Shown: one piece after another, positions 34,267 through 48,446 of the stretch
Layout of the letters: every line of letters begins with the position of its first letter
Position numbering within the stretch: position 1 is the stretch's first letter
DNA from: Aspidapion aeneum
Lineage: Eukaryota > Arthropoda > Insecta > Coleoptera > Brentidae
Direction: 5' to 3'
Length of the DNA: 64,000 nt
Assembly: GCA_963576565.1 (NCBI GenBank)
Contig: OY755040.1
Span: 85,132,321 to 85,196,320 of the forward strand
Translations under genes and position numbers: made by a program
Notes under the pieces: model-generated
Told to the model about the DNA's origin: nothing
What the model saw: the letters and a program-made list of their open reading frames with translations, nothing else
Databases searched by the model: none

Positions 34267-35397
34267 GTATTCAGATGTATTAAAAATGAATCCTTTTATG
34301 TTTATTCGGTTGTATTGAGAAAGGAAGGAATTAAAATGTATTCATTGGTATAAATAATGATTACATAAAAGGGTATTTAATTGGATTGCTTTAAAAAGTA
34401 TAAATATGTATTCAAATATATAGAAAATTAATACTTGAAAAGTTCATTCAATTGTATTGATAAAGGAAGGTATTGAAAAGTATTCAACGGGATAAATAAT
34501 GAATTCATAAGAAGTCATTTAAATGGATTATTCCATAGCGTATTAGTATGTATTCAAATGTATTAAAAATGAATCCTTCTATGTTTATTCGGTTGCATTG
34601 AGAAAGGAAGGAATTAAAAAGTATTCATTGGTATAAATAATGATTACATAAAAAGGTATTTAATTGGATTGTTTTAAAGAGTATAATTATGTATTCAAAT
34701 ATATAGAAAATGAATACCTGAAAAGTTCATTCAATTATATTGGAAAAGGAAGGTATTGAAAAGTATTCAACGGTATAAATAATGAATTCATAAAAAGTCA
34801 TTTAAATGGATTGTTTTATAGCGTATTAGTATTTATTCAGATGTATTAAAAATGAATCCTTTTATGTTTATTCGGTTGTATTGAGAAAGGAAGGAATTAA
34901 AATGTATTCATTGGTATAAATAATGATTACATAAAAGGGTATTTAATTGGATTGCTTTAAAAAGTATAAATATGTATTCAAATATATAGAAAATTAATAC
35001 TTGAAAAGTTCATTCAATTGTATTGATAAAGGAAGGTATTGAAAAGTATTCAACGGGATAAATAATGAATTCATAAGAAGTCATTTAAATGGATTATTCC
35101 ATAGCGTATTAGTATGTATTCAAATGTATTAAAAATGAATCCTTCTATGTTTATTCGGTTGCATTGAGAAAGGAAGGAATTAAAAAGTATTCATTGGTAT
35201 AAATAATGATTACATAAAAAGGTATTTAATTGGATTGTTTTAAAGAGTATAATTATGTATTCAAATATATAGAAAATGAATACCTGAAAAGTTCATTCAA
35301 TTATATTGGAAAAGGAAGGTATTGAAAAGTATTCAACGGTATAAATAATGAATTCATAAAAAGTCATTTAAATGGATTGTTTTATAGCGTATTAGTA
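34267..35397 (+). repeat. 566-bp (two-dimer) tandem duplication
   Basis: 34267-34831 and 34833-35397 match by eye. They include the rare CATAAGAAGTC (34506 and 35072) and TAATTATGTATTC variants, and are separated by a single-base mismatch. Identity this high points to a very recent event. Confidence 0.85.
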
Positions 35398-38300
35398 TGT
35401 ATTCAGATGTATTAAAAATGAATCCTTTCATGTTTATTCGGTTGTATTGAGAAAGGAAGGAATTAAAACGTATTCATTGGTATAAATAATGATTACATAT
35501 AAAGGTATGTAATTGGATTGCTTTAAATAGTATAAATATGTATTCAAACATATAGAAAATGAATACATGAAAAGTTCATTCAATTGTATTGATAATGGAA
35601 GGTATTGAAAAGTATTCAACGGGATTAATAATGAATTCATAAAAAGTCATTTAAATGGATTGTTTTATAGCGTATTAGTATGTATTCAGATGTATTAAAA
35701 GTGAATCCTTTTATGTTTATTCGGTTGTATTGAGAAAGGAAGGAATTAAAATGTATTCATTGGTATAAATAATGATTACATAAAAAGGTATTTAATTGGA
35801 TTGCTTTAAAGAGTATAAATATGTATTCAAATATATAGAAAATAAATACTTGAAAAGTTCATTCAATTGTATTAATAAGGGAAGCTTTAAAAAGTATTCA
35901 ACGGTATAAATAATGAATTCATAAAAAGTCATTTAAATGGATTGTTTTATAGCGTATCAGTATGAATTCAGATGTATTAAAAATGAATCCTTTTATGTTT
36001 ATTCGGTTGTATTGAGAAAGAAAGAAATTAAAATGTATTCATTGGTATAAATAATAATTACATAAAAAGGTATTTAATTGGATTGCTTTAAAGAGTATAA
36101 ATATGTATTCAAATATACAGAAAATGAATACTTAAAAAGTTCATTCAATTGTATTAATAAGGGAAGGTATTAAAAAGTATTCAACGGTATAAATAATGAA
36201 TTCATAAAAAGTCATTTAAATGGATTGTTTTATAGCGTATTAGCATGTATTCAGATGTATTAAAAATGAATCCTTTTATGTTTATTCGGTTGTATTGGGA
36301 AAGGAAGGAATTAAAATGTATTCATTGGTTTAAATAATGATTACATAAGAAGGTATTTAATTGGATTGCTTTAAAGAGTATAAATATGTATTCAAATATA
36401 TAGAAAATGAATACTTGAAAAGTTCATTCAATTGTATTAATAAGGGAAGGTATTGAAAAGTATTCAACGGGATAAATAATGAATTCATAAAAAGTGATTT
36501 AAATGGATTGATCTATAGCGTATTAGTATGTATTCAAATGTATTAGAAATGAATCCTTCTATGTTTATTCGGTTGCATTGAGAAAGGAAGGAATTAAAAA
36601 GTATTCATTGGTATAAATAATGATTACATAAAAAGGTATTTAATTGTTTTGCTTTAAAGGGTATAAATATGTATTCAAATACATAGAAAATGAATACTTG
36701 AAAAGTGCATTTAATTGTATTGATAAAGGAAGGTATTGAAAAGTATTCAACGGGATAAATAATGAATTCATAAAAAGTGATTTAAATGGATTGATCTATA
36801 GCGTATTAGTATGTATTCAAATGTATTAGAAATGAATCCTTCTATGTTTATTCGGTTGCATTGAGAAAGGAAGGAATTAAAAATTATTCATTGGTATAAA
36901 TAATGATTACATAAAAAGGTATTTAATTGGATTGTTTTAAAGAGTATAAATATGTATTCAAATATATAGAAAATGAATACCTGAAAAGTTCATTCAATTA
37001 TATTGGAAAAGGGAGGTATTGAAAAGTATTCAACGGTATAAATAATGAATTCATAAAAAGTCATTTAAATGGATTGTTTTATAGCGTATTAGTATGTATT
37101 CAGATGTAAATGAATCCTTTTATGTTTATTCGGTTGTATTGAGATGAAGGAAGTAATTAAAAAGTATTAATTGGTATAAATAATGATTACATAAAAAGGT
37201 ATTTAATTGTTTTGCTTTAAAGGGTATAAATATGTATTCAGATACATAGAAAATGAATACTTGAAAAGTACATTTAATTGTATTGATAAAGGAAGGTATT
37301 GAAAAGTATTCAACGGGATAAATAATGAATTCATAAAAAGTGATTTAAATGGATTGATCTATAGCGTATTAGTATGTATTCAAATGTATTAGAAATGAAT
37401 CCTTCAATGTTTATTCGGTTGCATTGAGAAAGGAAGGAATTAAAAAGTATTCATTGGTATAAATAATGATTACATAAAAAGGTATTTAATTGTTTTGCTT
37501 TAAAGGGTATAAATATGTATTCAAATACATAGAAAATGAATACTTGAAAAGTGCATTTAATTGTATTGATAAAGGAAGGTATTGAAAAGTATTCAACGGG
37601 ATAAATAATGAATTCATAAAAAGTGATTTAAATGGATTGATCTATAGCGTATTAGTATGTATTCAAATGTATTAGAAATGAATCCTTCTATGTTTATTCG
37701 GTTGCATTGAGAAAGGAAGGAATTAAAAAGTATTCATTGGTATAAATAATGATTACATAAAAAGGTATTTAATTGGATTGTTTTAAAGAGTATAAATATG
37801 TATTCAAATATATAGAAAATGAATACCTGAAAAGTTCATTCAATTGTATTTGTAAAGGAAGGTATTGAAAAGTATTCAACGGTATAAATAATGAATTCAT
37901 AAAAAGTCATTTAAATGGATTGTTTTATAGCGTATTAGTATGTATTCAGATGTATTAAAAATGAATCCTTTTATGTTTATTCGGTTGTATTGAGAAAGGA
38001 AGGAATTAAAATGTATTCATTGGTATAAATAATGATTACATAAAAGGGTATTTAATTGGATTGCTTTAAAAAGTATAAATATGTATTCAAATATATAGAA
38101 AATTAATACTTGAAAAGTTCATTCAATTGTATTGATAAAGGAAGGTATTGAAAAGTATTCAACGGGATAAATAATGAATTCATAAGAAGTCATTTAAATG
38201 GATTATTCCATAGCGTATTAGTATGTATTCAAATGTATTAAAAATGAATCCTTCTATGTTTATTCGGTTGCATTGAGAAAGGAAGGAATTAAAAAGTATT

Positions 38301-40960
38301 CATTGGTATAAATAATGATTACATAAAAAGGTATTTAATTGGATTGTTTTAAAGAGTATAATTATGTATTCAAATATATAGAAAATGAATACCTGAAAAG
38401 TTCATTCAATTATATTGGAAAAGGAAGGTATTGAAAAGTATTCAACGGTATAAATAATGAATTCATAAAAAGTCATTTAAATGGATTGTTTTATAGCGTA
38501 TTAGTATGTATTCAGATGTATTAAAAATGAATCCTTTCATGTTTATTCGGTTGTATTGAGAAAGGAAGGAATTAAAACGTATTCATTGGTATAAATAATG
38601 ATTACATATAAAGGTATGTAATTGGATTGCTTTAAATAGTATAAATATGTATTCAAACATATAGAAAATGAATACATGAAAAGTTCATTCAATTGTATTG
38701 ATAATGGAAGGTATTGAAAAGTATTCAACGGGATTAATAATGAATTCATAAAAAGTCATTTAAATGGATTGTTTTATAGCGTATTAGTATGTATTCAGAT
38801 GTATTAAAAGTGAATCCTTTTATGTTTATTCGGTTGTATTGAGAAAGGAAGGAATTAAAATGTATTCATTGGTATAAATAATGATTACATAAAAAGGTAT
38901 TTAATTGGATTGCTTTAAAGAGTATAAATATGTATTCAAATATATAGAAAATGAATACTTGAAAAGTTCATTCAATTGTATTAATAAGGGAAGCTTTAAA
39001 AAGTATTCAACGGTATAAATAATGAATTCATAAAAAGTCATTTAAATGGATTGTTTTATAGCGTATCAGTATGAATTCAGATGTATTAAAAATGAATCCT
39101 TTTATGTTTATTCGGTTGTATTGAGAAAGAAAGAAATTAAAATGTATTCATTGGTATAAATAATAATTACATAAAAAGGTATTTAATTGGATTGCTTTAA
39201 AGAGTATAAATATGTATTCAAATATACAGAAAATGAATACTTAAAAAGTTCATTCAATTGTATTAATAAGGGAAGGTATTAAAAAGTATTCAACGGTATA
39301 AATAATGAATTCATAAAAAGTCATTTAAATGGATTGTTTTATAGCGTATTAGCATGTATTCAGATGTATTAAAAATGAATCCTTTTATGTTTATTCGGTT
39401 GTATTGGGAAAGGAAGGAATTAAAATGTATTCATTGGTATAAATAATGATTACATAAGAAGGTATTTAATTGGATTGCTTTAAAGAGTATAAATATGTAT
39501 TCAAATATATAGAAAATGAATACTTGAAAAGTTCATTCAATTGTATTAATAAGGGAAGGTATTGAAAAGTATTCAACGGGATAAATAATGAATTCATAAA
39601 AAGTGATTTAAATGGATTGATCTATAGCGTATTAGTATGTATTCAAATGTATTAGAAATGAATCCTTCTATGTTTATTCGGTTGCATTGAGAAAGGAAGG
39701 AATTAAAAATATTCATTGGTATAAATAATGATTACATAAAAAGGTATTTAATTGTTTTGCTTTAAAGGGTATAAATATGTATTCAAATACATAGAAAATG
39801 AATACTTGAAAAGTGCATTTAATTGTATTGATAAAGGAAGGTATTGAAAAGTATTCAACGGGATAAATAATGAATTCATAAAAAGTGATTTAAATGGATT
39901 GATCTATAGCGTATTAGTATGTATTCAAATGTATTAGAAATGAATCCTTCTATGTTTATTCGGTTGCATTGAGAAAGGAAGGAATTAAAAAGTATTCATT
40001 GGTATAAATAATGATTACATAAAAAGGTATTTAATTGGATTGTTTTAAAGAGTATAAATATGTATTCAAATATATAGAAAATGAATACCTGAAAAGTTCA
40101 TTCAATTATATTGGAAAAGGAAGGTATTGAAAAGTATTCAACGGTATAAATAATGAATTCATAAAAAGTCATTTAAATGGATTGTTTTATAGCGTATTAG
40201 TATGTATTCAGATGTATTAAAAATGAATCCTTTTATGTTTATTCGGTTGTATTGAGAAAGGAAGGAATTAAAAATATTAATTGGTATAAATAATGATTAC
40301 ATAAAAAGGTATTTAATTGTTTTGCTTTAAAGGGTATAAATATGTATTCAGATACATAGAAAATGAATACTTGAAAAGTACATTTAATTGTATTGATAAA
40401 GGAAGGTATTGAAAAGTATTCAACGGGATAAATAATGAATTCATAAAAAGCGATTTAAATGGATTGATCTATAGCGTATTAGTATGTATTCAAATGTATT
40501 AGAAATGAATCCTTCAATGTTTATTCGGTTGCATTGAGAAAGGAAGGAATTAAAAAGTATTCATTGGTATAAATAATGATTACATAAAAAGGTATTTAAT
40601 TGTTTTGCTTTAAAGGGTATAAATATGTATTCAAATACATAGAAAATGAATACTTGAAAAGTGCATTTAATTGTATTGATAAAGGAAGGTATTGAAAAGT
40701 ATTCAACGGGATAAATAATGAATTCATAAAAAGTGATTTAAATGGATTGATCTATAGCGTATTAGTATGTATTCAAATGTATTAGAAATGAATCCTTCTA
40801 TGTTTATTCGGTTGCATTGAGAAAGGAAGGAATTAAAAATTATTCATTGGTATAAATAATGATTACATAAAAAGGTATTTAATTGGATTGTTTTAAAGAG
40901 TATAAATATGTATTCAAATATATAGAAAATGAATACCTGAAAAGTTCATTCAATTATATT
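34760..40960 (+). repeat. 3,109-bp higher-order unit, two tandem copies
   Basis: Markers recur at a constant offset of 3,109 bp: AAAAGGGTATTT at 34937 and 38046, the TATAAAGGTATG variant at about 35500 and 38609, and GGAAGCTTTAAAAAG at about 35882 and 38991. The length is eleven dimers. Small differences exist, for example a 5-bp loss at 37108. Confidence 0.85.
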
Positions 40961-43900
40961 GGAAAAGGAAGGTATTGAAAAGTATTCAACGGTATAAATA
41001 ATGAATTCATAAAAAGTCATTTAAATGGATTGTTTTATAGCGTATTAGTATGTATTCAGATGTATTAAAAATGAATCCTTTTATGTTTATTCGGTTGTAT
41101 TGAGATGAAGGAAGTAATTAAAAAGTATTAATTGGTATAAATAATGATTACATAAAAAGGTATTTAATTGTTTTGCTTTAAAGGGTATAAATATGTATTC
41201 AGATACATAGAAAATGAATACTTGAAAAGTACATTTAATTGTATTGATAAAGGAAGGTATTGAAAAGTATTCAACGGGATAAATAATGAATTCATAAAAA
41301 GTGATTTAAATGGATTGATCTATAGCGTATTAGTATGTATTCAAATGTATTAGAAATGAATCCTTCAATGTTTATTCGGTTGCATTGAGAAAGGAAGGAA
41401 TTAAAAAGTATTCATTGGTATAAATAATGATTACATAAAAAGGTATTTAATTGTTTTGCTTTAAAGGGTATAAATATGTATTCAAATACATAGAAAATGA
41501 ATACTTGAAAAGTGCATTTAATTGTATTGATAAAGGAAGGTATTGAAAAGTATTCAACGGGATAAATAATGAATTCATAAAAAGTGATTTAAATGGATTG
41601 ATCTATAGCGTATTAGTATGTATTCAAATGTATTAGAAATGAATCCTTCTATGTTTATTCGGTTGCATTGAGAAAGGAAGGAATTAAAAAGTATTCATTG
41701 GTATAAATAATGATTACATAAAAAGGTATTTAATTGGATTGTTTTAAAGAGTATAAATATGAAAATGAATACTTGAAAAGTTCATTCAATTGTATTAATA
41801 AGGGAAGGTATTAAAAAGTATTCAACGGTATAAATAATTAATTTATAAAAAGTCATTTAAATGGATTGTTTTATAGCGTATTAGTATGTATTCAGATGTA
41901 TTAAAAATGAATCCTTTTATGTTTATTCGGTTGTATTGAGAAAGGAAGGAATTAAAATGTATTCATTGGTATAAATAATGATTACATAAAAGGGTATTTA
42001 ATTGGATTGCTTTAAAAAGTATAAATATGTATTCAAATATATAGAAAATTAATACTTGAAAAGTTCATTCAATTGTATTGATAAAGGAATGTATTGAAAA
42101 GTATTCAACGGGATAAATAATGAATTCATAAAGTCATTTAAATGGATTATTCCATAGCGTATTAGTATGTATTCAAATGTATTAAAAATGAATCCTTCTA
42201 TGTTTATTCGGTTGCATTGAGAAAGGAAGGAATTAAAAAGTATTCATTGGTATAAATTATGATTACATAAAAAGGTATTTAATTGGATTGTTTTAAAGAG
42301 TATAAATATGTATTCAAATATATAGAAAATGAATACCTGAAAAGTTCATTCAATTGTATTTGTAAAGGAAGCTATTGAAAAGTATTCAACGGTATAAATA
42401 ATGAATTCATAAAAAGTCATTTAAATGGATTGTTTTATAGCGTATTAGTATGTATTCAGATGTATTAAAAATGAATCCTTTTATGTTTATTCGGTTGTAT
42501 TGAGAAAGGAAGGAATTAAAATGTATTCATTGGTATAAATAATGATTACATAAAAGGGTATTAAATTGGATTGCTTTAAAAAGTATAAATATGTATTCAA
42601 ATATATAGAAAATTAATACTTGAAAAGTTCATTCAATTGTATTGATAAAGGAAGGTATTGAAAAGTATTCAAAGGGATAAATAATGAATTCATAAAAAGT
42701 CATTTAAATGGATTATTCCATAGCGTATTAGTATGTATTCAAATGTATTAAAAATGAATTCTTCTATGTTTATTCGGTTGCATTGAGAAAGGAAGGAATT
42801 AAAAAGTATTCATTGGTATAAATAATGATTACATAAGAAGGTATTTAATTGGATTGTTTTAAAGAGTATAATTATGTATTCAAATATATAGAAAATGAAT
42901 ACCTGAAAAGTTCATTCAATTATATTGGAAAAGGAAGGTATTGAAAAGTATTCAACGGTATAAATAATGAATTCATAAAAAGTCATTTAAATGGATTGTT
43001 TTATAGCGTATTAGTATGTATTCAGATGTATTAAAAATGAATCCTTTTATGTTTATTCGGTTGTATTGAGAAAGGAAGGAATTAAAACGTATTCATTGGT
43101 ATAAATAATGATTACATATAAAGGTATGTAATTGGATTGCTTTAAATAGTATAAATATGTATTCAAATATATAGAAAATGAATACATGAAAAGTTCATTC
43201 AATTGTATTGATAAAGGAAGGTATTGAAAAGTATTCAACGGGATTAATAATGAATTCATAAAAAGTCATTTAAATGGATTGTTTTATAGCGTATTAGTAT
43301 GTATTCAGATGTATTAAAAGTGAATCCTTTTATGTTTATTCGGTTGTATTGAGAAAGGAAGGAGTTAAAATGTATTCATTGGTATAAATAATGATTACAT
43401 AAAAAGGTATTTAATTGGATTGCTTTAAAGAGTATAAATATGTATTCAAATATATAGAAAATGAATACTTGAAAAGTTCATTCAATTGTATTGATAAAGG
43501 AAGGTATTGAAAAGTATTCAACGGGATAAATAATGAATTCATAAAAAGTTATTTAAATGGATTATTCCATGGCGTATTAGTATGTATTCAAATGTATTAA
43601 AAATGAATCCTTCTATGTTTATTCGGTTGCTTTGAGAAAGGAAGGAATTAAAAAGTATTCATTAGTATAAATAATGATTACATAAAAAGGTATTTAATTG
43701 GATTGCTTTAAAGAGTATAAATTTGTATTCAAATATATAGAAAATGAATACTTGAAATATTCATTCAATTGTATTAATAAGGGAAGGTATTAAAAAGTAT
43801 TCAACGGTATAAATAATTAATTCATAAAAAGTCATTTAAATGGATTGTTTTATAGCGTATCAGTATGAATTCAGATGTATTAAAAATGAATCCTTTTATG

Positions 43901-44417
43901 TTTATTCGGTTGTAATGAGAAAGGAAGGAATTAAAATGTATTCATTGGTATAAATAATGATTACATAAAAAGGTATTTAATTGGATTGCTTTAAAGAGTA
44001 TAAATATGTATTCAAATATATAGAAAATGAATACTTGAAAAGTTCATTCAATTGTATTGATAAAGGAAGATATTGAAAAGTATTCAACGGGATAAATAAT
44101 GAATTCATAAAAAGTTATTTAAATGGATTGTTTTATAGCGTATTAGTATGTATTCAAATGTATTAGAAATGAATCCTTCTATGTTTATTCGGTTGCATTG
44201 AGAAAGGAAGGAATTAAAAAGTATTCATTGGTATACATAATGATTACATAAAAAGGTATTTAATTGGATTGCTTTCAAATATATAGAAAATGAATATTTG
44301 AAAAGTTCATTCAATTGTATTGATAAAGGAAGGTATTGAAAAGTATTCAACGGTATAAATAATGAATTCATAAAAAGTCATTTAAATGGATTGTTTTATA
44401 GCGTATTAGTATGTATT
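38380..44417 (+). repeat. ~6-kb block, copy 1 (partner 56392-62430)
   Basis: Offset 18,011-18,012 bp throughout. Shared private markers include the 3-bp loss in CATAAAGTCATTT (42126 and 60138) and the CCATGGCG variant (43568 and 61580). A few single-base differences were seen, such as GCATTGAG against GAATTGAG near 40531/58543. Confidence 0.85.
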
Positions 44418-46814
44418 CAAAACTATTAGAAATGAATCCTTCTATATTTATTCGGTTGCATTGAGAAAGGAACGAATTAAAAAGTATTCATTGGTATAAA
44501 TAATGATTACATAAAAAGGTATTTAATTGGATTGCTTTAAAGAGTATAAATATGTATTCAAATATATAGAAAATGAATACTTGAAAAGTTCATTCAATTG
44601 TTTTAATAAGGGAAGGTATTAAAAAGTATTCAACGGTATAAATAATTAATTCATAAAAATTCATTTAAATGAATTGTTTTATAGCGTATTAGTATGTATT
44701 CAGATGTATTAAAAATGAATCCTTTTATGTTTATTCGGTTGTATTGAGAAGGGAAGGAATTAAATTGTATTCATTGGTATAAATAATGATTACATAAAAA
44801 GGTATTTAATTGGATTGCTTTAAAGAGTATAAATATGTATTCAAATATATAGAAAATGAATACTTGAAAAGTTCATTCAATTGTATTGATAAAGGAAGGT
44901 ATTGAAAAGTATTCAACGGGATAAATAATGAATTCATAAAAAGTCGTTTAAATGGATTGTTTTATGGCGTATTAGTATGTATTCAGATGTATTAAAAATG
45001 AATAATTTTATGTTTTTTCGGTTGTATTGAGATGAAGGAAGGAATTAAAAAATATTCATTGGTATAAATAATGATTACAAAAAAAGGTATTTAATTGTTT
45101 TGCTTTAAAGGGTATAAATATGTATTCAAATACATAGAAAATGAATACTTGAAAAGTGCATTTAATTGTATTGATAAAGGAAGGTATTGAAAAGTATTCA
45201 ACGGGATAAATAATGAATTCATTAAAAGTGATTTAAATGGATTGATCTATAGCGTATTAGTATGTATTCAAATGTATTAGAAATGAATCCTTCTATGTTT
45301 ATTCGGTTGCATTGAGAAAGGAAGGAATTAAAAAGTATTCATTGTATAAATAATGATTACATAAAAAGGTATTTAATTGGATTGCTTTAAAAAGTATAAA
45401 TATGTATTCAAATATATAGACAATGAATACTTGAAAAGTTCATTCAATTGTATTAATAAGGGAAGGTATTAAAAAGTATTCAACGGTATAAATAATTAAT
45501 TCATAAAAAGTCATTTAAATGGATTGTTTTATAGCGTATTAGTATGTATTCAGATGTATTAAAAATGAATCCTTTTATGTTTATTCGGTTGTATTGAGAA
45601 AGGAAGGAATTAAAATGTATTCATTGGTATAAATAATGATTACATAAAAAGGTATTTAATTGGATTGCTTTAAAGAGTATAAATATATATTCAAATATAT
45701 AGAAAATGAATACTTGAAAATTTCATTCAATTGTATTCATAAAGGAAGGTATTGAAAAGTATTCAACGGGATAAATAATGAATTCATAAAAAGTCATTTA
45801 AATGGATTGTTTTATAGCGTATTAGTATGTATTAAAAATGAATCATTTTATGTTTATTCGGTTGTATTGAGAAAGGAAGGAATTAAAATTTATTCATTGA
45901 TATAAATAATGATTACATAAAAAGGTATTTAATTGGATTGCTTTAAAGAGTATAAATATGTATTCAAATATATAGAAAATGAATACTTGAAAAGTTCATT
46001 CCATTGTATTGATAAAGGAAGGAATTGAAAAGTATTCAACGGGATAAATAATGAATTCATAAAAAGTGATTTAAATGGATTGATCTATAGCGTATTAGTA
46101 TGTATTCAAATGTATTAGAAATGAATCCTTCTATGTTTATTCGGTTGCATTGAGAAAGGAAGGAATTAAAAATTATTCATTGGTATAAATAATGATTACA
46201 TAAAAAGGTATTTAATTGGATTGTTTTAAAGAGTATAAATATGTATTCAAATATATAGAAAATGAATACCTGAAAAGTTCATTCAATTATATTGGAAAAG
46301 GAAGGTATTGAAAAGTATTCAACGGTATAAATAATGAATTCATAAAAAATCATTTAAATGGATTGTTTTATAGCGTATTAGTATGTATTCAGATGTATTA
46401 AAAATGAATCCTTTTATGTTTATTCGGTTGTATTGAGATGAAGGAAGTAATTAAAAAGTATTAATTGGTATAAATAATGATTACATAAAAAGGTATTTAA
46501 TTGTTTTGCTTTAAAGGGTATAAATATGTATTCAGATACATAGAAAATGGATACTTGAAAAGTACATTTAATTGTATTGATAAAGGAAGGTATTGAAAAG
46601 TATTCAACGGGATAAATAATGAATTCATAAAAAGTGATTTAAATGGATTGATCTATAGCGTATTAGTATGTATTCAAATGTATTAGAAATGAATCCTTCA
46701 ATGTTTATTCGGTTGCATTGAGAAAGGAAGGAATTAAAAAGTATTCATTGGTATAAATAATGATTACATAAAAAGGTATTTAATTGTTTTGCTTTAAAGG
46801 GTATAAATATGTAT
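43517..46814 (+). repeat. ~3.3-kb block, copy 1 (partner 52800-56380)
   Basis: Offset 9,283 bp up to about 45.6 kb, then 9,566 bp: the partner has gained exactly one 283-bp dimer (the GGATTTCTTTAAAAAG type near 54946). Shared private markers: CATTGTATAAATAATG (45341, 54624), a 15-bp-shortened GTATGTATTAAAAATG (45831, 55397) and AAAATGGATAC (46544, 56110). Confidence 0.85.
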
Positions 46815-48366
46815 TCAAATACATAGAAAATGAATACTTGAAAAGTGCATTTAATTGTATTGATAAAGGAAGGTATTGAAAAGTATTCAACGGGATAAAT
46901 AATGAATTCATAAAAAGTGATTTAAATGGATTGATCTATAGCGTATTAGTATGTATTCAAATGTATTAGAAATGAATCCTTCTATGTTTATTCGGTTGCA
47001 TTGAGAAAGGAAGGAATTAAAAAGTATTCATTGGTATAAATAATGATTACATAAAAAGGAATTTAATTGGATTGTTTTAAAGAGTATAAATATGAAAATG
47101 AATACTTGAAAAGTTCATTCAATTGTATTAATAAGGGAAGGTATTAAAAAGTATTCAACGGTATAAATAATTAATTTATAAAAAGTCATTTAAATGGATT
47201 GTTTTATAGCGTATTAGTATGTATTCAGATGTATTAAAAATGAATCCTTTTATGTTTATTCGGTTGTATTGAGAAAGGAAGGAATTAAAATGTATTCATT
47301 GGTATAAATAATGATTACATAAAAAGGTATTTAATTGGATTGTTTTAAAGAGTATAAATATGTATTCAAATATATAGAAAATGAATACCTGAAAAGTTCA
47401 TTCAATTATATTGGAAAAGGAAGGTATTGAAAAGTATTCAACGGTATAAATAATGAATTCATAAAAAGTCATTTAAATGGATTGTTTTATAGCGTATTAG
47501 TATGTATTCAGATGTATTAAAAATGAATCCTTTTATGTTTATTCGGTTGTATTGAGATGAAGGAAGTAATTAAAAAGTATTAATTGGTATAAATAATGAT
47601 TACATAAAAAGGTATTTAATTGTTTTGCTTTAAAGGGTATAAATATGTATTCAGATACATAGAAAATGGATACTTGAAAAGTACATTTAATTGTATTGAT
47701 AAAGGAAGGTATTGAAAAGTATTCAACGGGATAAATAATGAATTCATAAAAAGTGATTTAAATGGATTGATCTATAGCGTATTAGTATGTATTCAAATGT
47801 ATTAGAAATGAATCCTTCAATGTTTATTCGGTTGCATTGAGAAAGGAAGGAATTAAAAAGTATTCATTGGTATAAATAATGATTACATAAAAAGGTATTT
47901 AATTGTTTTGCTTTAAAGGGTATAAATATGTATTCAAATACATAGAAAATGAATACTTGAAAAGTGCATTTAATTGTATTGATAAAGGAAGGTATTGAAA
48001 AGTATTCAACGGGATAAATAATGAATTCATAAAAAGTGATTTAAATGGATTGATCTATAGCGTATTAGTATGTATTCAAATGTATTAGAAATGAATCCTT
48101 CTATGTTTATTCGGTTGCATTGAGAAAGGAAGGAATTAAAAAGTATTCATTGGTATAAATAATGATTACATAAAAAGGAATTTAATTGGATTGTTTTAAA
48201 GAGTATAAATATGAAAATGAATATTTGAAAAGTTCATTCAATTGTATTAATAAGGGAAGGTATTAAAAAGTATTCAACGGTATAAATAATTAATTTATAA
48301 AAAGTCATTTAAATGGATTGTTTTATAGCGTATTAGTATGTATTCAGATGTATTAAAAATGAATCC
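46210..48366 (+). repeat. 1,119-bp tandem duplication (four dimers)
   Basis: AAAATGGATAC at 46544 and 47663, AGGAATTTAATTGG, and TATGAAAATGAATA at 47091 and 48210 all recur at an offset of 1,119 bp. The unit is slightly under four dimers because one B half lacks about 15 bp. Confidence 0.85.
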
Positions 48367-48413
48367 TTTTATGTTTATTCGGTTGTATTGAGAAAGGAAG
48401 GAATTAATAAAGA

Positions 48414-48446
48414 ATTTATACCAATGAAGTATTCATTGGTATAAAT
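48414..48446. repeat. Locally templated inverted insertion (15-bp arms)
   Basis: Where other copies read GGAATTAAAA(A/T)GTATTCATTGG, this one has about 20 extra bases. ATTTATACCAATGAA (48414-48428) is the exact reverse complement of TTCATTGGTATAAAT (48432-48446), leaving a 3-bp loop. No other copy I checked has it. Confidence 0.85.
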
